Shown here one piece after another: positions 8,202 through 15,695 of a stretch of 20,108 bases of DNA. The translations under genes were made by a program, and so were the position numbers. Position 1 is the first letter of the stretch; every line of letters begins with the position of its first letter. Source of the stretch: Ktedonobacteraceae bacterium (GTDB lineage: Bacteria; Chloroflexota; Ktedonobacteria; Ktedonobacterales; Ktedonobacteraceae); contig JAFMRP010000006.1 in the NCBI GenBank assembly GCA_017354095.1, forward strand, positions 1 to 20,108. The letters run 5' to 3'. Below the pieces are notes generated by a model. The model was not told where the DNA came from, did no database searches, and saw only the letters and a program-made list of their open reading frames with translations.

Positions 8202-8783
8202 TCATCTCTCCTCTTCTCTATGAACTTCCTCACGCTGCTCAAGGTAGTGGAGCACATCGTTGCACCAGCGAATATAATTTTGTTCATACCCTATGGTGTA
8301 TTTGAAAATGAGTTCTGCCATAGCTAAGGATTCACTGTTTCCCTGTGACATTGCCAGATACCTGGTTCGCTTCGCCTCCAATTCCTGCTCATGCATAGAG
8401 AGCCGTTCCTGGTGCAGCGCGATCTGCTCACGAAAAATGGCCTGCATGTGTTGGGGATCTGCCACCCAGAGACTATAGGCTTTCAAGAGAAACTCATCGC
8501 GTATGACTGTTGGAGAGGTCGAGGATTCTACCCAGACCCGAAGTGCTACCTGACCTGCTTTTGTAATCTGATAGATTTTTTTGTCCGGGCGCCTGGCTTG
8601 TTGTTCGATAATCTGGTAGGTGGTGAAGCCCGCCTCCACTAGTTGGGCCAGTGCCGGATAAATTTGGGTATGACTGATTGCCCAGAACGGGCCAAAATGT
8701 TTTTTCAGAAGCGTTGCAAGATCATATCCTGACAATGGTTCACGTGCTAACATCCCTAACAAAATGTATGCGAGTGTATTCAT
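8202..8783 (-). CDS. PadR-family transcriptional regulator
   Basis: A 193-residue PadR regulator of the longer subtype. Residues 1-85 form the winged helix: MNTLAYILLGMLAREPLSGY, DLATLLKKHFGPFWAISHTQ, IYPALAQLVEAGF and the wing DKKIYQITKAGQVAL. Residues 90-180 form the helical Vir_act_alpha_C dimerisation domain (EQIALHQERLSMHEQELEAK). The family represses genes for phenolic-acid or drug stress and often binds ATGT/ACAT dyads. It is divergent from the molybdenum hydroxylase operon, with 209 bases between start codons and two such dyads at 8797-8830, so it very likely controls that operon and itself. AAGGAT lies seven bases before the ATG. A weak own promoter may be TTGCAA (8837 to 8832) with TATGTA (8814 to 8809) on the minus strand; the dyads overlap it. 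Confidence 0.92.
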   Translation of the reverse strand: MNTLAYILLGMLAREPLSGYDLATLLKKHFGPFWAISHTQIYPALAQLVEAGFTTYQIIEQQARRPDKKIYQITKAGQVALRVWVESSTSPTVIRDEFLLKAYSLWVADPQHMQAIFREQIALHQERLSMHEQELEAKRTRYLAMSQGNSESLAMAELIFKYTIGYEQNYIRWCNDVLHYLEQREEVHREEER

Positions 8784-8796
8784 TGAAGCTATCCTT

Positions 8797-8830
8797 ATGT
8801 CAGAAAATTACATATGTAAGCATTTGACAT
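8797..8830. promoter_or_regulatory. Two abutting ATGT-N9-ACAT dyads, probable PadR operator
   Basis: Dyad 1 is ATGT 8797-8800 with ACAT 8810-8813. Dyad 2 is ATGT 8814-8817 with ACAT 8827-8830. They touch, which creates the perfect 12-bp palindrome TTACATATGTAA at 8808-8819. Dyad 2 covers the forward -35 box (8824-8829). The published PadR consensus has eight spacer bases; here both have nine. Assignment to the adjacent PadR protein is inference. Confidence 0.6.
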
Positions 8831-8853
8831 ATTGCAAACGCGTGTGCTATGCT
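8824..8853 (+). promoter_or_regulatory. Promoter of the molybdenum hydroxylase operon
   Basis: A perfect -35 TTGACA at 8824-8829 is followed after 18 bases by TATGCT at 8848-8853, with a TG extension at 8845-8846. The predicted leader is about 130 bases. It contains an unused strong ribosome binding site AAGGAGG at 8936-8942, about 50 bases before the real start, with no start codon at proper distance. Confidence 0.55.
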
Positions 8854-8992
8854 GCGGTGTATCGTGCACGAGCATAGGGTTATCGCGTATGAGCTATCCC
8901 TATTCTAGCAAGCGATTTACCCTCTTGCAAGCGCCAAGGAGGAGTAGTTCATCGATTTCTGATCGTTTTTTAGTTGCGAAAAGGGGTTTAGG

Positions 8993-9562
8993 ATGATCCT
9001 GTCTACAAATACGACGCATCCCATACAGTTGCTCAGCGTGACTTTCCGTGTCAATGGAAAAGAGTATACATTGGAGCTTGACGCTCGTGTCACTCTGCTC
9101 GATGTACTCCGCGAGCATCTTGCTTTCACTGGATCGAAGAAAGGATGTGATCACGGGCAGTGCGGAGCCTGTACGGTTTTGCTCAATGGAAGACGTATCA
9201 ATAGCTGTCTCGCGCTGGCGGTCGCTTGCCAGGGAGCAGAGATCATCACGATTGAGGGACTGAGCGAGGGCGAGCAGTTGCATCCAATGCAGCAGGCCTT
9301 TATCGAGCACGATGCCTTTCAATGCGGCTATTGTACCCCTGGTCAGATCTGTTCAGCGGTTGGGATGTTACGCGAGGCGAAGGCTGGCTGGCCCAGTGTG
9401 GTGAGCACAGACCTGACTGCTCAGCAGGTCGTTCTCGATGAAGAAGAGATTCGTGAACGGATGAGTGGCAATCTCTGTCGCTGTGCCGCTTACGCCAACA
9501 TTGTTCCAGCAATTGCCGAGATATCTCACCAGAGACAGAGAACAGATGAGGAGGCACGCTGA
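8993..9562 (+). CDS. Molybdenum hydroxylase small subunit, two [2Fe-2S] clusters (YagT/PaoA-like)
   Basis: This is the electron-transfer subunit of a xanthine-oxidase-family enzyme. The plant-type ferredoxin domain carries C52, C57, C60 and C72 (GCDHGQCGACTVLLNG). The helical domain carries C111, C114, C162 and C164 (FQCGYCTPGQ and GNLCRCAAY). The 20-25 residue insertion between the two helical-cluster pairs (WPSVVSTDLTAQQVVL, then EEIRERMSGN) resembles the PaoA/YagT branch rather than CO dehydrogenase. PaoA has a Tat signal peptide; this protein starts directly with MILSTNTTHPIQLLSVTF, so the complex is probably cytoplasmic. AAGGGG lies six bases before the ATG, and no in-frame start exists upstream before a TGA at 8960. 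The next gene overlaps by one base. Confidence 0.95.
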   Translation: MILSTNTTHPIQLLSVTFRVNGKEYTLELDARVTLLDVLREHLAFTGSKKGCDHGQCGACTVLLNGRRINSCLALAVACQGAEIITIEGLSEGEQLHPMQQAFIEHDAFQCGYCTPGQICSAVGMLREAKAGWPSVVSTDLTAQQVVLDEEEIRERMSGNLCRCAAYANIVPAIAEISHQRQRTDEEAR

Positions 9563-10554
9563 TGAAACCGTTTCGATATGAGCGGGCCCAGGATGCCGCG
9601 AGTGCCGTGGCCCTGGTCTCGCAGGCCGCGCATGCTGGCTATCTTGCCGGAGGAACCAATTTGGTAGACCATCTCAAGCTCGGTGTGAGCCAGCCAGATG
9701 TGCTTGTCGATATTACACACCTTCCCTACAATCGTATCGAGGCTCTCCCAGACGGTGGTGTCCGTATTGGAGCGCTCGTCCGTAACTCCGATCTTGCGGC
9801 CGACCTGCTCATTCGCAAAAAGTTTCCGTTCCTTGCTCAGGCCTTGCTCGCGGGAGCTTCGGGACAGATTCGCAATCAGGCGACGGTTGGGGGAAATCTC
9901 TTACAGCGGACACGCTGCGTCTACTTTCAGGATGTCACCAAGCCCTGCAATAAGCGTGAACCAGGCAGCGGCTGTTCCGCTCGCGACGGCTATCATCGCA
10001 GCATGGCGATTTTAGGAACCTCAGAGGCGTGTATCGCCACACATCCGTCTGATATGGCGGTGCCCCTGGCTGCTCTTGGTGCGAGTATCCATGTGTTGGG
10101 TCCACACGGAGAGCGGGATATCCCCTTGCTCGATTTCTATCGCCTTCCTGGCGCTGAGCCGCAACGCGAGACGGTGCTGGAGCATGGTGCATTGATCACC
10201 TCGATTGAGGTGCCTGGACTGCCCGTTGCTACCTCCTCACGCTATCGGAAGGTACGCGATCGGGCCTCCTATGCCTTCGCACTCGTCTCGCTCGCCGCCG
10301 CAGTCGATGTGGATCGAGGGGTGATCCGCGATGTGCGTCTGGCGTTCGGTGGACTGGCGACCATTCCCTGGCGCGCACAGAAGGCCGAAGCAGTCCTACG
10401 CGGCGCACCTGCGACCGAAGCGTCTTTTCTGCAAGCCGCCGAAGCTGAGCTTGCCGATGCCCAGCCTTCACGTGAGAATGCCTTTAAGCTTCAGCTTGCT
10501 CGCAACATGCTGGTTCGTACCTTGCAGGAGCTTGTAGAAGGGAGCCATTCATGA
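9562..10554 (+). CDS. Molybdenum hydroxylase FAD-binding subunit with a [4Fe-4S] motif (YagS/PaoB-like)
   Basis: A 330-residue medium subunit that binds FAD and passes electrons from the iron-sulfur clusters to the acceptor. The FAD-binding motifs are AGGTNLVD at 29-36 and ATVGGNLLQ at 107-115, followed by SDMAVPLAALGA. Residues C119, C129, C138 and C157 (RTRCVYF, PCNKREPGSGCSA, SEACIA) match the pattern that holds an extra [4Fe-4S] cluster in E. coli PaoB and 4-hydroxybenzoyl-CoA reductase-type proteins. This supports aldehyde-oxidoreductase-like chemistry over simple xanthine dehydrogenase; the exact ligand match is from memory. The C-terminal CO-dehydrogenase flavoprotein domain follows at about 220-325. 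Its ATG shares one base with the previous stop, and its stop overlaps the next start by four bases, so the three are made together. Confidence 0.94.
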   Translation: MKPFRYERAQDAASAVALVSQAAHAGYLAGGTNLVDHLKLGVSQPDVLVDITHLPYNRIEALPDGGVRIGALVRNSDLAADLLIRKKFPFLAQALLAGASGQIRNQATVGGNLLQRTRCVYFQDVTKPCNKREPGSGCSARDGYHRSMAILGTSEACIATHPSDMAVPLAALGASIHVLGPHGERDIPLLDFYRLPGAEPQRETVLEHGALITSIEVPGLPVATSSRYRKVRDRASYAFALVSLAAAVDVDRGVIRDVRLAFGGLATIPWRAQKAEAVLRGAPATEASFLQAAEAELADAQPSRENAFKLQLARNMLVRTLQELVEGSHS

Positions 10555-12665
10555 TCCAGACAACCAAACCCATGATTGGTGCACCGATCAGCCGCCTTGA
10601 TGGACCCAAGAAGGTGACGGGGACCGCTACCTATGCCTTTGAGTATCAGTTTGAGGATGTGGTGTACGCTTTTCCAGTTCAAAGTACGATTGCAAAGGGC
10701 CGCGTCGTTTCTATGGATGCGACCCATGCCCGTGCCGTGCCCGGCTTCCTTGGGGTGATTACGCATGAGAATGCTCCGAAGATTGCTCCGGTTGGACTCC
10801 TTGGCCCCAATAATGATCTGGCGGTGCTGCAATCGGATCGTGTCGCCTATCGCGGACAATTCATTGCGGTGGTTGTGGCGGAGACCTTGGAGAACGCGCG
10901 CCTGGCCGCTGAGCTCCTCGATATTCAGTATGAAGCGTTGCCCCTCGATGCTCAATTGCGTGCCGACCGCGCTGATCTTGTGAAGCCGCAAGCGCTTGTT
11001 GCTGGCATGGAGACGGACACGGAGCATGGCGATGTCGAGGCGGCTTTCTTGTCTGCTCCTGTCCAGGTAGATCAAACCTACACCACGCCTGCATATCATC
11101 ATAATGCCCTGGAGCCTCATGCGACGATTGCGATCTGGAAAGATGGGAGTCTGACGATCTACGACTCCAACCAGGGACCTCATGCCGTTCAGCATATTGC
11201 AGCCACAGCCTTCCATCTCCCACCTGAACATGTGCGTGTGATCTCCGCCTTCGTTGGAGGAGGCTTTGGCTCGAAAGGTGGTAACCCGCATTTTCTTCTG
11301 ACGATCATGGCTGCCCAGCTTATAAAGGGAAGACCTGTGAAGATGGCCCTGACGCGTCAGCAGATGTTTGCGGTGGTCGGCTATCGCACACCGACGATCC
11401 AGCATGTGCGCCTGGGAGCCGAGCAGGATGGACGGCTTACGGCTATCTCCCATGAGGTCGTGGAGCAGACTGGCACGATTCATGATTTTGCCGAGCCGAC
11501 CGCTAGCGCCACACGCATGATGTATGCTGCGCCACATCGCCGCACGGCACACCGGTTGGCGCGCCTGGATGTGCCGATCCCTACCTTCATGCGTGCTCCG
11601 GGCGAGTGCCCAGGGATGTTTGCCCTCGAATCGGCCATAGATGAGCTCGCGCAGGCTTGCGGCATCGATCCTATCGAGTTTCGTATCAAGAATGATACAG
11701 CGGTCGATCCTGAATCCGGTCTGCCCTTCAGTAGTCGCAACCTTGTCGCCTGTCTTCGCCAGGGAGCTGAAGCCTTTGGTTGGCAGCAGCACTCACATCA
11801 GCCCGGAACGCGGCGGGAGGGGCGCTGGCTCATTGGGACGGGAGTTGCTTCCTCCACCTTTCCAGCGGTGTTTTTCCCCTCAACAGCCAGCATCCGTGCG
11901 GAACGCGCTCATCACTATCGGGTGCTCATCGATGCCTCGGATATCGGAACGGGGGCCTGGACGATCCTGGCACAGATCGCCGCCGATGCACTTGACGTTC
12001 CTCTGGAACAGATCCAGCTAGAGATTGGCGATACCAATCTCCCGATAGCTGGGCTCGCAGGTGGCTCTGCTGGTACGGCCTCCTGGGGATCGGCGATCAT
12101 GGATGCTGCTCAGAAGTTCCGCGCCAAATTGTATGGCGAGCTGGGAGGTGAGTTGCCGGAGGGAGGCCTGGAAGTGGGAGGTGGACTGGAGCGCAGTCCC
12201 TATGCGGGTCAGTATGCGATGCATTCTTTTGGCGCGCAGTTCGCGGAGGTCCGCGTCCATAGAGATACGGGTGAAATTCGTGTGCCACGTATGCTCGGTG
12301 TGTTTGCTGCTGGCCGTATCATTAACGCCAAAACCGCACGTTCGCAGTTCCTGGGCGGTATGACGATGGGCCTCTCAATGGCACTCCACGAGCAGAGTGT
12401 GATGGACCCACGCTTTGGAGAGTATGTCAACCACGATTTTGCGGAGTACCATATCGCGACCAATGCTGATGTGGGAGATGTCACAATCCAGTGGATTGAT
12501 GAGGTTGATCCCTACGTAAACCCTGTTGGTGCCAAGGGTATTGGCGAGATTGGCATCGTTGGTACAGCGGCAGCAATTGCCAATGCCGTCTACCATGCGA
12601 CAGGCATTCGTATTCGCGACCTACCTCTCTCACCTGATAAGCTGCTCGCCTCACTCCCTCACTAG
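10551..12665 (+). CDS. Molybdenum hydroxylase catalytic subunit, molybdopterin-binding (YagR/PaoC-like)
   Basis: A 704-residue large subunit that holds the Mo-cytosine-dinucleotide-type cofactor and hydroxylates the substrate with water-derived oxygen. The N-terminal domain (about 14-130) has SRLDGPKKVTGTATYAFEY. The cofactor-binding region shows VGGGFGSKGG at 235-244 and a distal GGSAGTASWGSA. E666 in GAKGIGEIG (660-668) corresponds to the catalytic base of the family (Glu1261 in bovine xanthine dehydrogenase). Length is close to PaoC (about 730). Substrate-channel residues typical of xanthine dehydrogenase were not identified, so aldehydes or aromatic heterocycles are more likely. The gene overlaps the previous one in ATGA. 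No insertion chaperone of the XdhC/PaoD type and no cofactor gene follows; these must be elsewhere. Confidence 0.94.
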   Translation: MIQTTKPMIGAPISRLDGPKKVTGTATYAFEYQFEDVVYAFPVQSTIAKGRVVSMDATHARAVPGFLGVITHENAPKIAPVGLLGPNNDLAVLQSDRVAYRGQFIAVVVAETLENARLAAELLDIQYEALPLDAQLRADRADLVKPQALVAGMETDTEHGDVEAAFLSAPVQVDQTYTTPAYHHNALEPHATIAIWKDGSLTIYDSNQGPHAVQHIAATAFHLPPEHVRVISAFVGGGFGSKGGNPHFLLTIMAAQLIKGRPVKMALTRQQMFAVVGYRTPTIQHVRLGAEQDGRLTAISHEVVEQTGTIHDFAEPTASATRMMYAAPHRRTAHRLARLDVPIPTFMRAPGECPGMFALESAIDELAQACGIDPIEFRIKNDTAVDPESGLPFSSRNLVACLRQGAEAFGWQQHSHQPGTRREGRWLIGTGVASSTFPAVFFPSTASIRAERAHHYRVLIDASDIGTGAWTILAQIAADALDVPLEQIQLEIGDTNLPIAGLAGGSAGTASWGSAIMDAAQKFRAKLYGELGGELPEGGLEVGGGLERSPYAGQYAMHSFGAQFAEVRVHRDTGEIRVPRMLGVFAAGRIINAKTARSQFLGGMTMGLSMALHEQSVMDPRFGEYVNHDFAEYHIATNADVGDVTIQWIDEVDPYVNPVGAKGIGEIGIVGTAAAIANAVYHATGIRIRDLPLSPDKLLASLPH

Positions 12666-12769
12666 AGATTGTTCGTGTGCTGTATTCTTGATTACGCTCG
12701 TTGGGAGGACGGTAACATCGAATCCAACAAAAGAGGGAGAGATACAGGTATCAAGCAATATGAGCGTTA

Positions 12770-12826
12770 AGAGGGAGAGGAGAAGAACCTTGCTTCGTTC
12801 CTTGCAGGCCCTTCTCCTCTCCCTCT
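12770..12826 (+). terminator. Perfect 16-bp inverted repeat after the operon, possible terminator
   Basis: AGAGGGAGAGGAGAAG at 12770-12785 pairs perfectly with CTTCTCCTCTCCCTCT at 12811-12826, with a 25-base loop. It lies 105 bases after the large-subunit stop and is followed by only a weak T-rich stretch (CTTCATT). It may end the operon transcript, but the pure purine/pyrimidine arms could also mark the edge of a rearrangement, because truncated helicase homology starts about 25 bases later. Confidence 0.4.
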
Positions 12827-12850
12827 CTTCATTGCCCGCGTCCCTTGCGT

Positions 12851-13802
12851 GCAATGATGCACGAGACAGGAGGAGCCGATGTCAGCGTGACCTCTATCGG
12901 CGACGATTACCAATCAATCTATGGGTGGCGCGGCTCCCATCCGATCTTCCTGATGCACTTTGACCGCTATTTCCCGACGATGCAAGCGGACCAGGCGAGC
13001 AAAGTGGTCCTGGAGGAGCATTTTCGCTCACGCCAGCCGATGATCGATGCCGCAGAGGTGGTACTGAGACCCATCCTGGAGACGCGCAAAGTGGCCAAAC
13101 ATGGTAAAAGTATCTTAGCTCCGATGGAGCAGGATCTTGCTCATCCGATCCAACTCATCGAAGCTTCGCTTACCTGGAACAGAAGGTGCCTCAGAACAAG
13201 GCATCTGGCGAACCTTTGCGCTCTCCGTTGCTGCGTTACTGCGTGATCTGGAGGCGAGCGGCCAGCTTGCCCACCTGCGCAAAGGTCGAGAGCAGCGCCT
13301 GCTGGCGGTCTCTATTCTGGCGCGCACGAATGCGACGTTGGAGGCGATCCCCTTGAGAGATGAGCAGCTCAGAAGCCAGTTGCTCAGCGTACTGCGCCGG
13401 CAAAACATCATGAGCATTCCAGATGTCCGGGTGCGTCGCTTAACCTTCCACCGATCCAAAGGGCTGGAAGCCGATGTGGTGCTGTTGCTCGATGATGCCC
13501 AACCGCCAGAAGAGCATCCTTTGCGCGAACTGATCTTCAGTCAGGCGACATTCCTGGGTCAGGATGTTGGCACCTATGCCCAGGCGATGAACGACGAGTC
13601 CCGCCGCATTGCCTATGTCGCTCTGACCCGCGCTCGCTTCGGAGCCATGTGGGTGCCTCTCGTTCAGTCATCACAGCAGCCCGGCAATGGTGGTCAAACG
13701 ACCGCCAATACCAATGGATCTAAGCTCCGGGTTTCGGACAAAGGCTGTTTTGTGCTGGTTAAAAAACATGTGCAAGAACTGGAACAGGATAAAACGAAAT
13801 GA
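12851..13802 (+). pseudogene. UvrD/Rep-type helicase, C-terminal remnant with frameshift
   Basis: The remnant keeps the second half of a superfamily 1A helicase. Motif III is clear as SIGDDYQSIYGWRGS (about 12890-12935) and motif IV-like LEEHFRSRQPMIDAA follows. The frame shifts between about 13165 and 13185, after HPIQLIEA; the first frame then ends at 13246. The second frame carries motif V as TFHRSKGLEADVVLL and motif VI as RRIAYVALTRAR. Motifs I, Ia and II, including Walker A and B, are absent: homology begins only about ten residues before motif III. It therefore cannot hydrolyse ATP. It is probably a relic of a DNA-repair-type helicase broken by the rearrangements that also left the two IS remnants downstream. 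A strong hairpin follows its stop codon by a few bases. Confidence 0.85.
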
Positions 13803-13807
13803 ATATG

Positions 13808-13859
13808 GAGAGGTAGTTGAGCGGTGAGTTTGAACAAACTTACTGCTCGACTACCTTTG
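13808..13859 (+). terminator. Long RNA hairpin after the helicase remnant
   Basis: A 22-base stem pairs 13811-13832 with 13835-13856 (tips AGGTAGTTGAGC and GCTCGACTACCT); the innermost pairs must open to form a loop. Three positions are G-U or U-G in the plus-strand RNA and would be C-A or A-C mismatches on the other strand. Outer pairs extend it to 13808-13859, and a short T run follows. It starts six bases after the helicase stop, so a terminator for that gene is likely. Confidence 0.6.
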
Positions 13860-14036
13860 TGAGATAACCATCATCCTTATACTGATGACCACATATACCC
13901 TTTTATAGCGGTGCTACTTCAATAGGCCAGTACAGCTCAATATCTCTGCCGAGTGCTAAGAGAGTGTCGAAACTAAGAAACGTGCCGAGAGAAAAAGAGA
14001 AAGGAGACCATCAAGCGAGAGAAAGGATCAGTTAAG

Positions 14037-14888
14037 ATGACCGATCAGCTGACTCGAAAGCCTTACCCATCGGACGTGACCGATGCCCAATGGGCCATTC
14101 TGGCTCCGTTTATCCCAGAACCGGGAGCCTGGTCGCCCCGCAAGCCCATCTCGCGCCGCGAGATCGTCAATGGCATCTTTTACTTATTGCGAACGGGCTG
14201 AACGCGCTCGACAGATGTCCCACGATCTGCCCAACGGCAAAACCGTGTACCATTATTTCCGCCAGTGGAAAAGAGATGGCACATGGGAAAGAGCCATGAC
14301 CGCCTTGCGTAAACAGGTGCGAACCCAGATGGGGCGCGAAGAGGAACCCAGCGCCGCGATCATCGACAGCCAGTCCATCAAGACCGCTCCGGTGCGAGGG
14401 ACCGAGCGCGGCTACGACGCCGGGAAAAAAATCTTTGGGCGCAAGCGGCACCTGCTCGTTGATACGCAGGGCTTGATCCTCGCGGTCCTGGTTCACGCGG
14501 CCAATGTCAGTGATCGTGATGGCGCGCGACGACTGTTGCCACAAGTCGTTGGACGGTTTCCCCGTCTGGTCCATTTGTTTGCCGACCATGGCTACACCGG
14601 GCCGCTCAAACAGTGGATCAAAGACCTGCTGGGATGGGACACCGAGATCCTTCCCAAGGAGGGCAACGAGTCCCATCAAAAGTGGGAACTGGTGAATGAC
14701 CAGCCGCTTCTCAAGGTCTTGCCCAAAGGCGGCTTTCAAGTTCAACGGCATCGCTGGAAAGTCGAACGCACTTTGGCTGGTTGATCCGTTCTCGCCGTTT
14801 AGCCCGCGATTATGAGGGCTTGCCGACCAGTAGTCAAGCTCTCATCCAGATCGCCAGCATTCGGCTCTGCTTACTGAGCTTTGAGTAA
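14037..14888 (+). pseudogene. Frameshifted IS5-family transposase
   Basis: The ATG at 14037 (AAAGGA upstream) begins MTDQLTRKPYPSDVTDAQWA, the usual N-terminus of this family. The frame ends at a TGA at 14199 after FYLLRTG, where homologs continue with a CQWR-type motif. It resumes one frame over as SHDLPNGKTVYHYFRQWKRDG. The DDE catalytic residues are visible: D in AAIIDSQSIK, D in LFADHGYTG and E in WKVERT. A second shift, a probable one-base loss at 14775-14780, moves LIRSRRLARDYEGLP and the C-terminus to a third frame that ends at 14888. All catalytic positions survive, but two frameshifts make it inactive unless recoded. The terminal repeats could not be identified. The stop lies five bases from the stop of the IS630-type remnant on the other strand. 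Confidence 0.85.
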
Positions 14889-14892
14889 CTTC

Positions 14893-15480
14893 CTAAACCT
14901 TCTTACCACTCTCGCCGAGCGCCTGAGAGAAACAGGACGGGAGCAGTTCCCATCGATGGCGAAGACGCGCTTTGGCTCGTACGAGCTCTTCGTGCAGATG
15001 AGAAAGACTCCGGCAACACCGGTTTTTGAGTTCGCGACGTTTGAGCACGTTCCAGACTCCTTCTTGTGGGTTCCAATCGGGTGCAGAGCCTGGTAGTCGT
15101 TCCAGATGGAGACGTTTGGGCGCCACAGACCGCCAGAACGTCTTTGATGACAGTGGCGCGATGGATGGGGGGAGCCATCCCAGATCATCAAGAGCTTTCC
15201 CTTGATTTTGCGCATGAGCAGCTTCAGGAAGACGACCACCTGTTCAGCGCGATCAGCACGCTCTTGCATCTGCATGAAGATTCGTCCTTCTGGAGTGATG
15301 CCGCCAATCGCCGAAATATGATCACGAGTTAGCGGCACTTTCAGCACGGGTGTTTGGCCAACCGGCGCATAGGTTCGCACCACCATGGGAAGCAGAGAAA
15401 AGCCCGCTTCGTCTACGAAAACAACCGTTCTGCCCTCTTGCTCAGCTTTTTTTCAAGAACGGCAATCTTTCCTTGATGTC
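14893..15480 (-). pseudogene. Truncated, frameshifted IS630-family transposase
   Basis: Read on the minus strand, the catalytic part survives in pieces. The oldest piece (about 15480-15430) reads DIKERLPFLKK and shifts frame at a run of seven A. Then comes EGRTVVFVDEAGFSLLPMVV with the first catalytic D, running to KLLMIWDGSP with the second D (about 15180). A second shift moves PIHRATVIKDVLAVCG to another frame. A third moves the rest (LERLPGSAPDWNPQEGVWN with the catalytic E, then LKRRELKNRCCRSLSHLHEE) to the last frame, which ends at 14893. The N-terminal helix-turn-helix half is missing upstream of 15480. Three frameshifts plus truncation make it dead. The identification rests on D...D...E spacing and the APDWNPQE pattern, which is characteristic of IS630/Tc1. 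Confidence 0.85.
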
Positions 15481-15494
15481 AATGGGCGAAAGGG

Positions 15495-15544
15495 GGAATG
15501 ACTTGGAGTGAACCCGGTCTCAAGGGTTCACTCCAAGTCATTCC
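15495..15544. repeat. Perfect 21-bp palindrome with 8-base loop
   Basis: The left arm 15495-15515 begins GGAATGACTTGGAGTG and the right arm 15524-15544 is its exact reverse complement, with GGTCTCAA between. It lies between the broken IS630 remnant and the promoter of the WYL regulator. The half-sites CTTGGAGTG and CACTCCAAG resemble MerR-family operators, but the spacing is wider than theirs. Other readings are a pair of IS terminal repeats or a terminator without a T tract. Confidence 0.75.
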
Positions 15545-15551
15545 GATCAGA

Positions 15552-15581
15552 TTGCTGTTGACCTCCTGTGCCTGCTACAAT
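15552..15581 (+). promoter_or_regulatory. Promoter of the WYL regulator gene
   Basis: TTGCTG at 15552-15557, an 18-base spacer and TACAAT at 15576-15581 preceded by TGC form an extended -10 promoter. It lies about 115 bases before the GTG at 15696 and seven bases after the 21-bp palindrome. TTGACC at 15558-15563 is only 12 bases from the -10 and is probably not the -35. Confidence 0.45.
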
Positions 15582-15695
15582 CATGAGTGTTCTTGCGCCA
15601 TGTCGCTTGCGCCTCGATCTTCCAACATGTCATCGAGGCACCACATTTTTTGTGCCTTGTGAAGAGATTACTGGGTAAGAGAGGAAGCAACGAGA

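Noticed and set aside
8860..8992. Molybdenum-cofactor riboswitch in the leader of the hydroxylase operon
   Set aside because: Only short pairings (ATAGGG with CCCTAT, GCAAG with CTTGC) are visible, and I could not match the known Moco RNA architecture.
14037..14888. Programmed frameshifting as an explanation for the split IS5-type transposase
   Set aside because: The two breaks lack a slippery run with a nearby structure, and the first removes conserved residues, so decay is simpler.
13970..14913. GAGAGTG at 13970-13976 and its inverse CACTCTC at 14907-14913 as terminal repeats of the IS5-type element
   Set aside because: The right copy encodes the ESG residues at the C-terminus of the IS630 transposase, so the seven-base match is probably chance.
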